A stretch of 63,905 bases of DNA from contig MKRV01000301.1 of assembly GCA_001897995.1 (NCBI GenBank), positions 1 through 63,905 of the forward strand, written 5' to 3'. This DNA is from Alphaproteobacteria bacterium 65-37 (GTDB lineage Bacteria > Pseudomonadota > Alphaproteobacteria > Reyranellales > Reyranellaceae). The position numbers and the translations under genes were made by a program. Positions 42,480-51,896 of the stretch are shown here, one piece after another; within the stretch, counting starts at the first letter, position 1, and every line of letters starts with the position of its first letter. The notes under the pieces are model-generated. The model did not search any database, was not told the origin of the DNA, and saw only the letters and a list, made by a program, of their open reading frames with translations.

Positions 42480-43036
42480 GGGGCTTTTCCTCCGGAGAAC
42501 CACATGCGACGGAAGATGCCGTCGCGTCGAAAGACATCGTGATAGATCACCGCGCCGACATGCAGGGCGACGACGGCAATCAGCAGTTTCGACAGTATAC
42601 GATGAACGGTGCGCAGCGCCTCGAACAGGGCGGGATCCCGCGGCACCAGGTCGGGGATCGGCAGGTAGCCGAACCAGTAGAGGCCGACACCGGCGGCGGA
42701 GTTCATGGTCCAGCCGCTGATCGGCATGGCGATCAGCAGGACGAAAAGTGCCCCATGGGCGGCATGCGCCAGCCGGCGCTCCCACAAGGGCAGGGCGCCG
42801 GGCAGAGGCGGTGGCGGATGCCGCCAGCGCCACCACAGTCGCAACAGGGTGAGCGCCAGGACCGTGAGACCGATCCATTTATGCCAGGCATAGACTTGGA
42901 GCTTCAGCAGCCCGAGCGGCAGGCCGGTCATCCAGAGGCCGACACCCAGCATGCCCAGCACACAGACCGCGGTGATCCAGTGAAGGGCCTTGGCGGCGGA
43001 AGGATGGCCTGGGCGGGAGCCGTCAGCGCCAGGCAT
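42476..43036 (-). CDS. Cytochrome b561-family protein
   Basis: A 186-residue dihaem membrane protein with four helices. Candidate haem ligands are His in AKALHWITAVCVLGM, YAWHKWIGLTVLAL, LAHAAHGALFVLL and VVALHVGAVIYHDVF. It would move electrons between the quinone pool and periplasmic partners. Pairing with YceI genes is common, and YceI may supply or bind the lipid cofactor. I chose ATG at 43036 because it limits overlap with the upstream YceI gene to 14 bp; ATG at 43081 is also in frame. Confidence 0.9.
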   Translation of the reverse strand: MPGADGSRPGHPSAAKALHWITAVCVLGMLGVGLWMTGLPLGLLKLQVYAWHKWIGLTVLALTLLRLWWRWRHPPPPLPGALPLWERRLAHAAHGALFVLLIAMPISGWTMNSAAGVGLYWFGYLPIPDLVPRDPALFEALRTVHRILSKLLIAVVALHVGAVIYHDVFRRDGIFRRMWFSGGKAP

Positions 43037-43607
43037 CGGTCCGGATGGAGATCTCGACGTCGTCGCCGACCAGATCGACATACTTGGTCATGCCGAACTC
43101 CGACCGCTTGATCTTGCCCTTGGCGCGGAAGCTGGCGTAGCGGGCGCCGGGCGCGGCGTTGGGCTTGCGATCCGTTACAGTGACGTTGAACGTCATCGGC
43201 CGCGTCACGCCGCGGAGTGTGAGGAAGCCGTCGATCTTCAGGGTTTCGTCGCCGAGCCGTTCGACCTTGTCGGATCGGAAGGTCATCTGCGGGAAGCGGT
43301 CGACGTCGAAGAAGTCGGAGTCCTTCAGCATGTCGGCCTGCTGCAGATCCATCATCTGCAGGCTGCCGGTCTGCACGGTGACTTCGACGGCGCTTTTCGG
43401 GATGTCGGCGTCGTTGACCTGGACGTTGCCCTGCCAGGTCTTGAAGCCGCCGGTCGTGCGGAAGATGCGCGACTCGCCAATCGAGAATTCGATGGTGCCG
43501 CGCCCGTTGCCGATTTTCAGATCCTCTGCCGCCCCGGCGCTCCGCGCCGCCGGGATCAGCAGCGCTGCGGCGGCCAGGAGGAGAAGGGCTGCTCGCTTAA
43601 TGGGCAA
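43023..43607 (-). CDS. YceI-family lipocalin-like protein (upstream copy)
   Basis: A 194-residue exported YceI protein, paralogous to the one at 41883. The signal peptide is IKRAALLLLAAAALLIPAARS. Core blocks are GTIEFSIGESRIFRTTGG, FFDVDRFPQMTFRSDKVERL and GFLTLRGVTRPMTFNVTV, the last being the most conserved YceI motif. There is no ATG before the signal peptide; TTG at 43607 is the likely start, overlapping the PhyH gene by 11 bp. A frame extension to 43736 lies inside PhyH. It is followed by cytochrome b561. Confidence 0.88.
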   Translation of the reverse strand: MPIKRAALLLLAAAALLIPAARSAGAAEDLKIGNGRGTIEFSIGESRIFRTTGGFKTWQGNVQVNDADIPKSAVEVTVQTGSLQMMDLQQADMLKDSDFFDVDRFPQMTFRSDKVERLGDETLKIDGFLTLRGVTRPMTFNVTVTDRKPNAAPGARYASFRAKGKIKRSEFGMTKYVDLVGDDVEISIRTDAWR

Positions 43608-44487
43608 GGCCTGTGCGCTCTTCGTAGGTGGTGAAGAAACGGCGCTCGAGTCCGCGCTGATTCTCGTAGATCGAGCCCTGATGGTCGGCCGGTGGCAGCG
43701 GCATGCGAATCGGTGCCGGCCGCAGGCGCGGCGCAATGGTCGGCTCGCCCAGTACCATGCGGCTGTTGAATTCCTCGAAATCGGCCACGCCCATCAGTGG
43801 CCAGGCGTCGGCCGCGGCGTATTCGTGCAGCAGCAGGCGGCGTTGGCTGTTGGAGCGATTCAATGCAGAGCCGTGGACCAGGCGGACGTGATGGATGGTC
43901 ATCGACCCGGCCGGGCCCACAAGCGGCACGGCCTTGTCGAAATCGAGATCGCAAGCGGAGGGATTCATCGCTCCGCAGAACCGGCCGTCGGCATGGTGGT
44001 CATGCACCGGCCCGTGATGGCTGCCGGGCAGGACCATCAACGGGCCGTTGTTCTCGTCGCAGTCGTCGAGATAGATGCCGGTCGCCAGCACGTCGTCGTT
44101 GGTATGCGGATAGAACGCCCAGTCCTGATGCCATTCGACCGGCGAGCCGTAGCCGGCCGATTTCATGTTGAGCTTGCCGCCATGCTGGCGGATGGCGGGC
44201 CCGAGCAGCTGGGCGAGGATCGACGTGATCGCCGGATCGCGCGCCAGCGCGTGGAAGAAAGCATAGCGCTTGAAGATGGCGGGCTTCAGCCGGCGCACGC
44301 GCGGCAGGCTGGCGCTGTGGCTGGGCTCGAGATCGTAGAGATCGTCGTTGGCGGCGACGCCGCGCGCATCGGCCACGATCTGGTCGGTCAGGGCGCGCAG
44401 CTCGCGGAGCTGCTCACCCTGGATCAGGCGCGGGATCACCAGGTAGCCGTCACGGCGATAGGTTTCGATCTGCTGAGGCGTGAGCAT
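43597..44487 (-). CDS. Phytanoyl-CoA dioxygenase (PhyH)-family 2OG/Fe(II) oxygenase
   Basis: A 296-residue oxygenase. The iron triad is visible as His120-x-Asp122 (VEWHQDWAF) and His205 (RLVHGSALNRS), with a downstream Arg for 2-oxoglutarate (NRSNSQRR). GPLMVLPGSHHGPV is the usual PhyH block before the second His. It starts MLTPQQIETYRRDGYLVIPR, the classic PhyH beginning, at 44487; another ATG at 44502 is five codons upstream. Substrate is unknown. It is divergent from a second, unrelated 2OG-type oxygenase gene 44 bp away and overlaps the YceI gene downstream. Confidence 0.9.
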   Translation of the reverse strand: MLTPQQIETYRRDGYLVIPRLIQGEQLRELRALTDQIVADARGVAANDDLYDLEPSHSASLPRVRRLKPAIFKRYAFFHALARDPAITSILAQLLGPAIRQHGGKLNMKSAGYGSPVEWHQDWAFYPHTNDDVLATGIYLDDCDENNGPLMVLPGSHHGPVHDHHADGRFCGAMNPSACDLDFDKAVPLVGPAGSMTIHHVRLVHGSALNRSNSQRRLLLHEYAAADAWPLMGVADFEEFNSRMVLGEPTIAPRLRPAPIRMPLPPADHQGSIYENQRGLERRFFTTYEERTGLAH

Positions 44488-44531
44488 GCGAAAGCATAGC
44501 ACGAGACCCCGGGTTCACCGATAATCACGCT

Positions 44532-45164
44532 ATGGCGATCCGTGCCCTATTTCCGACATTGGTGTACCGCGCGTCGTTGGTCGACGACGGCTGGCGGCGT
44601 TTCAACCAGGACCTGGCCGACGAGTGCCGCTCCCTCAGTCTCTCGGACGAGGCGGGGCGGCGCTGGTCGGCGCGGCATTACCTCGGCGGCTATACCTCCT
44701 ACGGGTCGCTCGACCGGCTGCACCTCGTCACGTCACTGTTCGATCGGTTGCGCAAACGGATCGACCGCCATGTGAAGGCCTTCGTGCGCGACCTCCACTA
44801 CGACCTTTCCGGCCGGCGGCTCGAAATGACCGATTGCTGGGCCAACCTGATGCCTGCCGGCACCGTGCATTCGATGCATCTCCACCCGACATCCTTCGTC
44901 AGCGGCACTTATTACGTGTCGGTGCCAAAGGGTGCGGGGGCGCTGAAATTCGAGGATCCGCGTCTGGCGCAACACATGGCGGCCCCCCCACGACGGACCG
45001 ATGCGCCGGAGAGCCTGCGCTCTTTCGTGAGCGTGGCGGCCAAGGACGGCGACCTGCTGCTGTTCGAGAGCTGGCTGCGCCACGAAGTGCCGCCGGCGCG
45101 CTTCTCCGGCGAGCGCATCTCGATTAGCTTCAACTATGCCTGCCCGCACAAATCGCAGGGCTGA
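44532..45164 (+). CDS. Putative 2OG-Fe(II) oxygenase (TIGR02466 type)
   Basis: A 210-residue protein beginning RALFPTLVYRASL, as in the TIGR02466 family of putative dioxygenases. The iron-binding region is SMHLHPTSFVSGTYYVSVP (His116, His118) with a second His in SWLRHEVPPARF (His184) and Arg in ERISISFNYA to hold 2-oxoglutarate. The family has no established substrate. It leads a four-gene plus-strand series: an exported amidohydrolase begins 10 bp after it. Confidence 0.82.
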   Translation: MAIRALFPTLVYRASLVDDGWRRFNQDLADECRSLSLSDEAGRRWSARHYLGGYTSYGSLDRLHLVTSLFDRLRKRIDRHVKAFVRDLHYDLSGRRLEMTDCWANLMPAGTVHSMHLHPTSFVSGTYYVSVPKGAGALKFEDPRLAQHMAAPPRRTDAPESLRSFVSVAAKDGDLLLFESWLRHEVPPARFSGERISISFNYACPHKSQG

Positions 45165-45174
45165 GAGACACCGT

Positions 45175-46029
45175 ATGCGCTGCCTTCTTGTTGGCTTCTC
45201 CCTGCTCGCGACACTCGCCGCTGCACCGGCGCGGGCCGACCAGTTGCCGATCTTCGATGCTCACATGCACTACAGTCACGACGCCTGGGACGTGGTGCCG
45301 CCCCGAGAGGTCGTGGAGATCCTGAAGAAGGCCGGTGTCAAGCGCGCCATGGTCTCGAGCTCCAACAACGAAGGCACGCGGATGCTGCAGGACGTGGCAC
45401 CGGACGTCATCGTGCCCGAACTGCGCCCCTATCGCTCGCGCGGCGAGATCTCCACCTGGGCCAAGGACCCGACGGTGATCCCGTTCCTCGAGGATCTCCT
45501 GTCCAAGCGCCGATATCGCGCGATCGGCGAGTTCCACATCTACGGCGCCGATGCCGACCTGCCGAACATGCGGCGCGTCGTCGAACTCGCGAGCCAGTAC
45601 GGCCTCTACCTCCATTCGCACTCCGACGCCGATGCCGTCGTGCGCCACTTCCGGCAAGATCCGAAGGCCAAGGTGCTGTGGGCGCATTCGGGCTTCGAGC
45701 GGCCGGAGAAGGTGCGTGAGATGCTGCGCACCTATCCAACGCTGTGGTGCGATCTCGCCTTCCTGACTTCGCATGCCTCGAACGGCAAGGTCGCGCCGGG
45801 CTGGCGCGAGGCGTTCCTCGAATTCCCCGACCGCTTCGTGCTGGGGACCGACACCTTCACGCCGGAGCGCTGGCACTACGTGATCGAGCATGCGCGCTGG
45901 TCGCGGCAATGGCTGGCCGACCTGCCGCCCGACGTGGCGCGCAAGATCGCCTACGAGAACGGCGACCGCCTTTTCGGCGGTGAGCTCGGCGGCAAGCCCG
46001 AGGGTGGGGCGGTGGGAGGCCGGCGATGA
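45175..46029 (+). CDS. Exported amidohydrolase-2-like protein
   Basis: A 284-residue metal-dependent hydrolase fold, sent to the periplasm by a signal peptide (MRCLLVGFSLLATLAAAPARA). The N-terminal metal motif is FDAHMHYSH (residues 28-36). Later marks are AIGEFHIYGAD, LYLHSHSD, VLWAHSGFE and FVLGTDTF, giving the His residues and Asp expected of a TIM-barrel amidohydrolase. The frame is open from 45136, but the ATG at 45175 starts the signal peptide. It overlaps the YtkA-like gene by 4 bp. An exported amidohydrolase beside MauG is unusual. Confidence 0.85.
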   Translation: MRCLLVGFSLLATLAAAPARADQLPIFDAHMHYSHDAWDVVPPREVVEILKKAGVKRAMVSSSNNEGTRMLQDVAPDVIVPELRPYRSRGEISTWAKDPTVIPFLEDLLSKRRYRAIGEFHIYGADADLPNMRRVVELASQYGLYLHSHSDADAVVRHFRQDPKAKVLWAHSGFERPEKVREMLRTYPTLWCDLAFLTSHASNGKVAPGWREAFLEFPDRFVLGTDTFTPERWHYVIEHARWSRQWLADLPPDVARKIAYENGDRLFGGELGGKPEGGAVGGRR

Positions 46030-46442
46030 AGCTGCTGCTGGCCCTGGTCGCCCTCGTCTTTGCGACACCGATGCTTGCGATGCCGGCGCTGGCCGACTGT
46101 CCGCTCGATCTCGGCCGCGGCACTGGTTGGGTGATCTTTTCCGACCACTACATGCTCGCCTTCCGCCCCGATCCGGTACGTGTCGAAGTCGGCGAGCCCT
46201 TCGCGCTGATCCTGAACGTCTGCACCAAGAACGACGAGCCGGCGGAGCTGGTGGCGGTCGAGGCGCAGATGCCCGAGCACAAGCACACCATGAACTACAA
46301 GCCGACCATCGCCGCTTCGTCCGACGGCCGCTATCGCGTCGAGGGGCTGGTCTTCCATATGCCGGGTCGGTGGGAACTCTCCTTCGATGTGCGCGCCGGC
46401 GAGGAAACCGAACGGCTGTCGCACGACATCATCCTCAAGTGA
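46026..46442 (+). CDS. YtkA/FixH-like periplasmic protein with His/Met motif
   Basis: A 138-residue exported protein. After a signal peptide (MKLLLALVALVFATPMLA, then PALADC) comes an immunoglobulin-like beta domain of the YtkA type. It carries MPEHKHTMNYKP (residues 82-93) and FHMPGRWELSFDV (110-122), a Met/His-rich pattern that could bind copper, though this is inference. The start overlaps the amidohydrolase stop (ATGA) and the stop overlaps the GTG of the MauG-like gene, so all three are tightly coupled. Confidence 0.8.
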   Translation: MKLLLALVALVFATPMLAMPALADCPLDLGRGTGWVIFSDHYMLAFRPDPVRVEVGEPFALILNVCTKNDEPAELVAVEAQMPEHKHTMNYKPTIAASSDGRYRVEGLVFHMPGRWELSFDVRAGEETERLSHDIILK

Positions 46443-47637
46443 TTCGGCGACTGCTGGCCTGGGTGCTGGCGGTTGCCGCCACGGCGGGCGCCGGCGTGTC
46501 GGCGCAGCCACTGGCTCAGCCACTGGCGCAGCCTTTGCTCGACTGGACGGAAGAAGAGGTGACCCTGATCGCCCGGCACGGCCCCTGGCCGCTGCCGCCG
46601 GTGCGCGATCCTTCCAACCGGGTGTCTGCCAGTCCGGCCGCCGTTCGCCTCGGCGAGCACTTGTTCTACGACACCCGACTCTCCGGCACCGGCCAAACGA
46701 GCTGCGCCACCTGTCATCGGCCGGACCGCAACTGGAGCGACGGCCTTGCGCGCGCACAGGGCACGGTCGAGCTCGACCGTCGCACGCCATCCCTGTGGAA
46801 TGTGGGCTACGGTCCCTGGTTCGGCTGGGATGGCGCGGGCGATTCGCTGTGGGCCCAGAGCATCCGCCCGATCCTCGACCCACGCGAGATGGGGGCGGGC
46901 ACGGGGCGCGTCGCGGCTCTGCTGCGTGAGGATGCGACGCTGGCCTGCGGTTACGAGAAGGCTTTCGGCGACAGGCCGGGCCGCGATGACGAGCGGCTGC
47001 TGGTCGACGCGGCCAAGGCGCTGGCGGCTTTCCAGGCGACGCTTGTAACGCCACGCACGCCCTTCGATGTCTTTCGCGACGCGCTGGTGAATGGCGATCG
47101 CGTTGCGGCGGCGCGCTATCCGCTGGCGGCGCAGCGCGGCCTGCGGCTCTTCGTCGGCGCAGCCAGCTGCAATGCCTGTCACTTCGGGCCGCGCTTCACC
47201 AACGGCGAATTCGGCGATGTCGGCATTCCCTTCTTCGTGCGGCCGGGCGAGGTCGACAGCGGCCGGCTGGGGGGCCTCGCGCGCCTTGCCGGCAGTCCGT
47301 TCAACCTGCTCGGCAGCCACAGCGACGACACGACCGGCGAGGCGGGCCGCCGCACACGCCACGTCCAGCGCCTGCACAGCAACTTCGGGGAGTTCCGCGT
47401 GCCCGGCCTGCGCCAGACGGCACGTGGCGGCCCTTACATGCATAATGGCAGCCTCGCGAGCCTCGATGACGTGGTGCGGCACTACTCCGAGGTGAGCCCC
47501 GACCGGCTGCACAGCGACGGCGTGCCGCTGGTACGTCCGCTCGGCCTGTCGGCCGAAGAGCAGGGCGACCTCGTGGCCTTCCTGCGCTCGCTCGATGCCG
47601 AGGTGCCGCCGCGGCCGCCTGTGCCGCCGCTTTGTCC

Positions 47638-47641
<4 letters not shown>
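46439..47641 (+). CDS. MauG/dihaem cytochrome c peroxidase-family protein
   Basis: A 400-residue periplasmic dihaem c-type protein. A signal peptide (LLAWVLAVAATAGAGVSA) is followed by a QPLAQPLAQPL repeat, then two haem sites: Cys89-x2-Cys92-His93 (CATCHRP) and Cys244-x2-Cys247-His248 (CNACHFG). The first is followed by WSDGLARAQG, as in the MauG/CcpA family. Members either reduce peroxide or oxidise a protein partner. The GTG start at 46439 overlaps the YtkA-like stop; the frame is open to 45890 only through other genes. It converges on ruvX with a 4-bp overlap. Confidence 0.9.
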
Positions 47642-48120
<479 letters not shown>

Positions 48121-48123
48121 ACG

Positions 48124-48894
48124 TTAACGACCCACTTTGCGCGCCAGCCACGCTTCGGCCTGCTCGGCGATCTTTTCCCAGCCCGGCTGACCCAGCACCC
48201 AATGGCCCTGCCTCGGATATTCGAGACAGTCCGACACATGCGAGAAATACCTGGCGCTGCGCCGCACGACGTCGGGCGGCACGAGCCTGTCCTTCTCGGC
48301 GGCGACGAACAACAAGGGCACGGTGACACGACGCGGATCGACGCGCGCCGCCTTGCGACGGTCGAGCCAGGGCAGGGCGATCTCGAACAGGGCTCGCCCG
48401 GACTCGTGGACGAACGACTCGTGGAGGGTCGCGCCCTCGGCCGGATCGGTCGTATTGAAAGTGTAGGCCAGCGCCTCGCGGCGGGTTGCCCGATGCGGCT
48501 TGCGCCACCAGGCCCAATGCGCCTGGATGCGGGCGAAAGCCAGGAGGTTCGACGGCCGCAGCGCCAGCACGGCGGAGGGCGGGGCAGGCGTCAGCAATAC
48601 GCCTGCCTTGGCGGCACCGTTGGCACAGAGCCTGAGTGCGATCAGCCCGCCCATCGAATGGCCGATCACGACCGGCTTCTCCGGCAGGCCTCCGATCAGG
48701 TTTTCGAGATCGGCGACGTAATCGCAGAGACCCGTCTCTCCCAGCGCCGAAGGCGGCGCCGTCGGCGGCACATCATGGTGGCGCAATGAGGGTGCCAGTG
48801 TCTGCCAGCCGCGCTCCTCGAGGAACTTCTGCCAGTTCCGCCAGACGTCCGAAGTCGCCCACATACCGTGAATCAGGATTGCCAGTCGGGCCAT
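48124..48894 (-). CDS. Alpha/beta hydrolase
   Basis: A 256-residue serine hydrolase. It opens with MARLAILIHGMWATSDVWRN (oxyanion HG), has the nucleophile elbow VVIGHSMGGLIAL (Ser near residue 98), an acidic residue in LLFVAAEKDRLVPP and the catalytic His in YPRQGHWVLGQPG near 232. Substrate cannot be inferred. I chose ATG at 48894; the frame is open to 48969 but reaches into the divergent antiporter gene. It precedes ruvX. Confidence 0.9.
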   Translation of the reverse strand: MARLAILIHGMWATSDVWRNWQKFLEERGWQTLAPSLRHHDVPPTAPPSALGETGLCDYVADLENLIGGLPEKPVVIGHSMGGLIALRLCANGAAKAGVLLTPAPPSAVLALRPSNLLAFARIQAHWAWWRKPHRATRREALAYTFNTTDPAEGATLHESFVHESGRALFEIALPWLDRRKAARVDPRRVTVPLLFVAAEKDRLVPPDVVRRSARYFSHVSDCLEYPRQGHWVLGQPGWEKIAEQAEAWLARKVGR

Positions 48895-48949
48895 TGCAGA
48901 GGTTATAAGGCGTGCTCGGGCCCGGGTCGACGGGCGGAACCTGTGGTGA

Positions 48950-51481
48950 GTGCGCCGAGTGACCGACACCCATTATGCCCTGCTGGCGATCGCGATGGTG
49001 TTGACCGTGGTCAGTGTCCTGGTGCCGTTGGCCGAGCGTTTCCGGCTGCCGCACACGGTCCTGCTGGCCATCGCCGGCATGGGATTGGGCTTCCTGGGGT
49101 CTTGGATCATCGCCGAGGGCGTCAACCTCGGCGCGCTGGGGGCGGCCTTCGTCGGTCTCGACAAGCTTGAGGTCGGCACCGACGTGTTCCTGCCGCTCTT
49201 TCTGCCGCCGCTGCTGTTCACGGCAGGAATGACCATCGACGTGCGGCGCCTGATGGACGAGATCCATGCCGTGCTGCTGCTCGCCATCGTGGCGGTCCTG
49301 GTCTGCATCGCCTGCGTCGCGGGCGTCGTGCACCTGGCGACCGGCATGGATATCGTCGTCTGCCTGCTGCTGGGGGCCGTCGTCTCGACGACCGATCCGG
49401 CCGCCGTCATCGGCATCTTCCGCGACGTCGGTGCCCCCAAGCGACTGTCGATCCTGGCCGAAGGCGAATCGCTCCTGAACGACGCCGTCGCCATCGCAGC
49501 CTTCGGCCTGTTCATCGGCATCCTGGCCGCCCGCGGCTCGGCCGATCCCGCCGCCGCCGCAGTGGGCGATCCGACCAGCGCCGTCGTCGTCTTTCTGCGC
49601 GAATTCATCGGCGGGCTGATCTTCGGCTTCGCGATGGCGCGCGCAGCGATGGTGATCCTGCCGCGGCTGGGGGAGTCCGATGCCGCCGTCGCGTCGGTGA
49701 CGGTAAGTCTCACCTATCTCTCATTCGTCGTTGCCGACCGCTACCTGCATGTTTCCGGCGTGGTGTCCGTGGTGATGGCGGCGCTCACCGTTGCGGCCTA
49801 TGGGCCGACCCACCTCCATCCGCGGCAATGGACGGCGCTGCGCCAGGTCTGGACGCAGCTTGAGTTCTGGGCGAACTGCCTGATCTTCGTGCTGGCCTCG
49901 ATGGTGGCGGCCAACGTTCTGCTGAAGATCACCTGGCTCTATATCTGGGGCGTGCTGGCGGTGGCGGTCGGCGCCTTCACGGCGCGCGGCCTGGTCGTCT
50001 TCGGCATGCTGCCGGTGCTGGAGACCCTGAAACTCGTCCAGCCGGTCGACAAACGCTACAAGGCGATCCTGGTCTGGGGCGGCCTGCGCGGCGCCGTCAC
50101 CATCGTGCTGGCCATGGTCGCCGCCGGCGACGAGCGCCTGCCGGAGAATTTCCGCGACTTCATCGCACTGCTCGCCGTCCTGTTCGTGCTGTTCACCCTG
50201 TTCGTGAACGCTACGACGCTGGGCCTCGTGATGCATGTGCTGGGCCTCGACAAGCTCAGCCGTCTCGAGCTCGCCATGCGCGATCGCGTGCAGGCGTTGT
50301 GCCATGTCAACGTCGCCCGTCACCTGCACCAGATCATGCGCCAGCAGAACGAGCGCGCTGACGGCCTCGCGGTTGACCCGGCGTCGGCGGGCGAGGCCGA
50401 GATCGAGGCAGTGCCGGGCGATCTGGCGCTGCCACTCGAGGAGCGGGTCCGGATCGGCCTGATCACGCTGTCGACGCGCGAGAAGGAACTCTATCTGGAG
50501 CTCTTCCAGCAGCAGATCCTGTCGCGCCGCATGGTCGCGGTGTTGGCGGCGCGCGCCGATCGCCTGATCGACACGGTGCGCGACAAGGGTGCCCACGGCT
50601 ACGAGGAATGGGTCGAGGAAGTTTCCCATCCCGACCGCGGCTTCCGGCTGGCACTGTGGCTGCACCGCCGTTTCGGCTTCGAGCGCATGCTGACGGAGCG
50701 CCTGGCTGATCGCTTCGAGGTGCTGATGGTGTCGGGCAGCGTGCTGAACGAGCTTGCCGCCTTCAACGTGAAATCGGTCTCCGACCTCTTGGGTTCCGAT
50801 GCCGAAGCGGCTCTTGGCGAGGTGATCGGCAACCGCCAAAAGGCGGTGGACAGCGCCTTGCGCGCCTTGTCGCTGCAGTATCCGGGCTATGCCGAATCGG
50901 TGAAGGCGCGCCAGCTCGAGCGCGCCGCCATCCGCTTCGAGTCGGCGGAATATGCCGGCCGGCTGCGCGAAGGCATCATCAGCCGCGAAGTCTACGAAGA
51001 TCTCATCTCGCAGCTCGCCAGCCGACGCGGCGCCGTCAGCCGCCGGCCGGCGCTGGATCTCGGCCTCGAGCTGGTCAACATGATCGGCCGTGTGTCGCTG
51101 TTCGCTTCACTCGACCGCGAGGCCATCGTCGCGGTCGGCAAGCGCCTGCGCGCCCTGGTGGCGCTGCCTCACGAGAAGATCATCTCGGTCGGCGGCCCCC
51201 CGGACGCCATGTACTTCGTGGCCGCAGGCGAAGTGACTGTCCACACGCGCACGGTGACCGTCACTCTGAAGGAGGGCGACTTCTTCGGTGAAATGGGCCT
51301 GCTGAGCTCCCAGCCGCGCAGTGCCGACGTCATCGCCAATGGCTATTGCCATCTGCTCGTCCTCCATCGAAAGGACTTCAACCAGCTCCTGGCCAGCCGG
51401 CCGCAGGTGCGGGCTGAGATCGAGGCGGTGGCGGCGCAGCGCGATGCCGAGAACACCAGCGCGGCGCAGGCCGCGTCCTGA
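48950..51481 (+). CDS. Na+/H+ antiporter (CPA1) with C-terminal cyclic-nucleotide-binding domain
   Basis: An 843-residue protein. The first 430 residues hold about 12 membrane helices with the CPA1 marks STTDPAAVIGIFRDV and EGESLLNDAVAIAAFGLF (the Asn-Asp ion site), and WGGLRGAVTIVLAM. A long cytoplasmic helical region follows, then a cNMP-binding domain near 705-830: SLFASLDREAIVAVGKRL, FVAAGEVTVHTRTV and KEGDFFGEMGLLSSQPRSAD, the last with the Glu and Arg of the phosphate cassette. This layout resembles plant SOS1-like and some bacterial antiporters controlled by a nucleotide. The start is GTG at 48950; GTG at 48959 is equally possible. Confidence 0.9.
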   Translation: MRRVTDTHYALLAIAMVLTVVSVLVPLAERFRLPHTVLLAIAGMGLGFLGSWIIAEGVNLGALGAAFVGLDKLEVGTDVFLPLFLPPLLFTAGMTIDVRRLMDEIHAVLLLAIVAVLVCIACVAGVVHLATGMDIVVCLLLGAVVSTTDPAAVIGIFRDVGAPKRLSILAEGESLLNDAVAIAAFGLFIGILAARGSADPAAAAVGDPTSAVVVFLREFIGGLIFGFAMARAAMVILPRLGESDAAVASVTVSLTYLSFVVADRYLHVSGVVSVVMAALTVAAYGPTHLHPRQWTALRQVWTQLEFWANCLIFVLASMVAANVLLKITWLYIWGVLAVAVGAFTARGLVVFGMLPVLETLKLVQPVDKRYKAILVWGGLRGAVTIVLAMVAAGDERLPENFRDFIALLAVLFVLFTLFVNATTLGLVMHVLGLDKLSRLELAMRDRVQALCHVNVARHLHQIMRQQNERADGLAVDPASAGEAEIEAVPGDLALPLEERVRIGLITLSTREKELYLELFQQQILSRRMVAVLAARADRLIDTVRDKGAHGYEEWVEEVSHPDRGFRLALWLHRRFGFERMLTERLADRFEVLMVSGSVLNELAAFNVKSVSDLLGSDAEAALGEVIGNRQKAVDSALRALSLQYPGYAESVKARQLERAAIRFESAEYAGRLREGIISREVYEDLISQLASRRGAVSRRPALDLGLELVNMIGRVSLFASLDREAIVAVGKRLRALVALPHEKIISVGGPPDAMYFVAAGEVTVHTRTVTVTLKEGDFFGEMGLLSSQPRSADVIANGYCHLLVLHRKDFNQLLASRPQVRAEIEAVAAQRDAENTSAAQAAS

Positions 51482-51575
51482 CGCGGCGGGGCTGGCAGGT
51501 GCCGGCCGGTTGGTTGCCTGGACAGGCTAAAACGGCTACCAACCGCGCCGAAAATCGTGATTTCGGAGTGCTGTC

Positions 51576-51893
51576 ATGTCGCTCGACAAGGACACGGTGG
51601 CGCGTATCGCGCGCCTCGCCCGTCTCAAGGTCCCCGAGGAAGAGCTCGCGCCGCTTGCCGGCGAGCTCTCGGGCATTCTTGCCTGGATCGAGCAACTGAA
51701 CGAAGTCGACACCGCCGATGTCGAACCGCTCTCGTCGGTATCCGACGTTGTCCTGCCGATGCGCGCCGACAAGGTGACCGACGGCGGCATCGCCGCCAAG
51801 GTGCTGGCCAATGCGCCGGGCGGGGCGGTCTATATCGATCCGTCGGACAAGAACGCCGGCGGCTTCTTCACTGTCCCGAAGGTGGTGGAGTAG
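51576..51893 (+). CDS. gatC: Asp-tRNA(Asn)/Glu-tRNA(Gln) amidotransferase subunit C
   Basis: A 105-residue small subunit that stabilises GatA. It reads MSLDKDTVARIARLARLKVP at the start and has the family centre ILAWIEQLNEVDTADVEPLS and end GGFFTVPKVVE. Three bases separate it from gatA, so the two are coupled. Confidence 0.96.
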   Translation: MSLDKDTVARIARLARLKVPEEELAPLAGELSGILAWIEQLNEVDTADVEPLSSVSDVVLPMRADKVTDGGIAAKVLANAPGGAVYIDPSDKNAGGFFTVPKVVE

Positions 51894-51896
51894 ACG

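Noticed and set aside
46500-46535. CAGCCACTGGCTCAGCCACTGG-like short tandem repeat at the start of the MauG-like gene
   Set aside because: It encodes the QPLAQPLAQPL stretch after the signal peptide and is a coding microrepeat, not a separate element.
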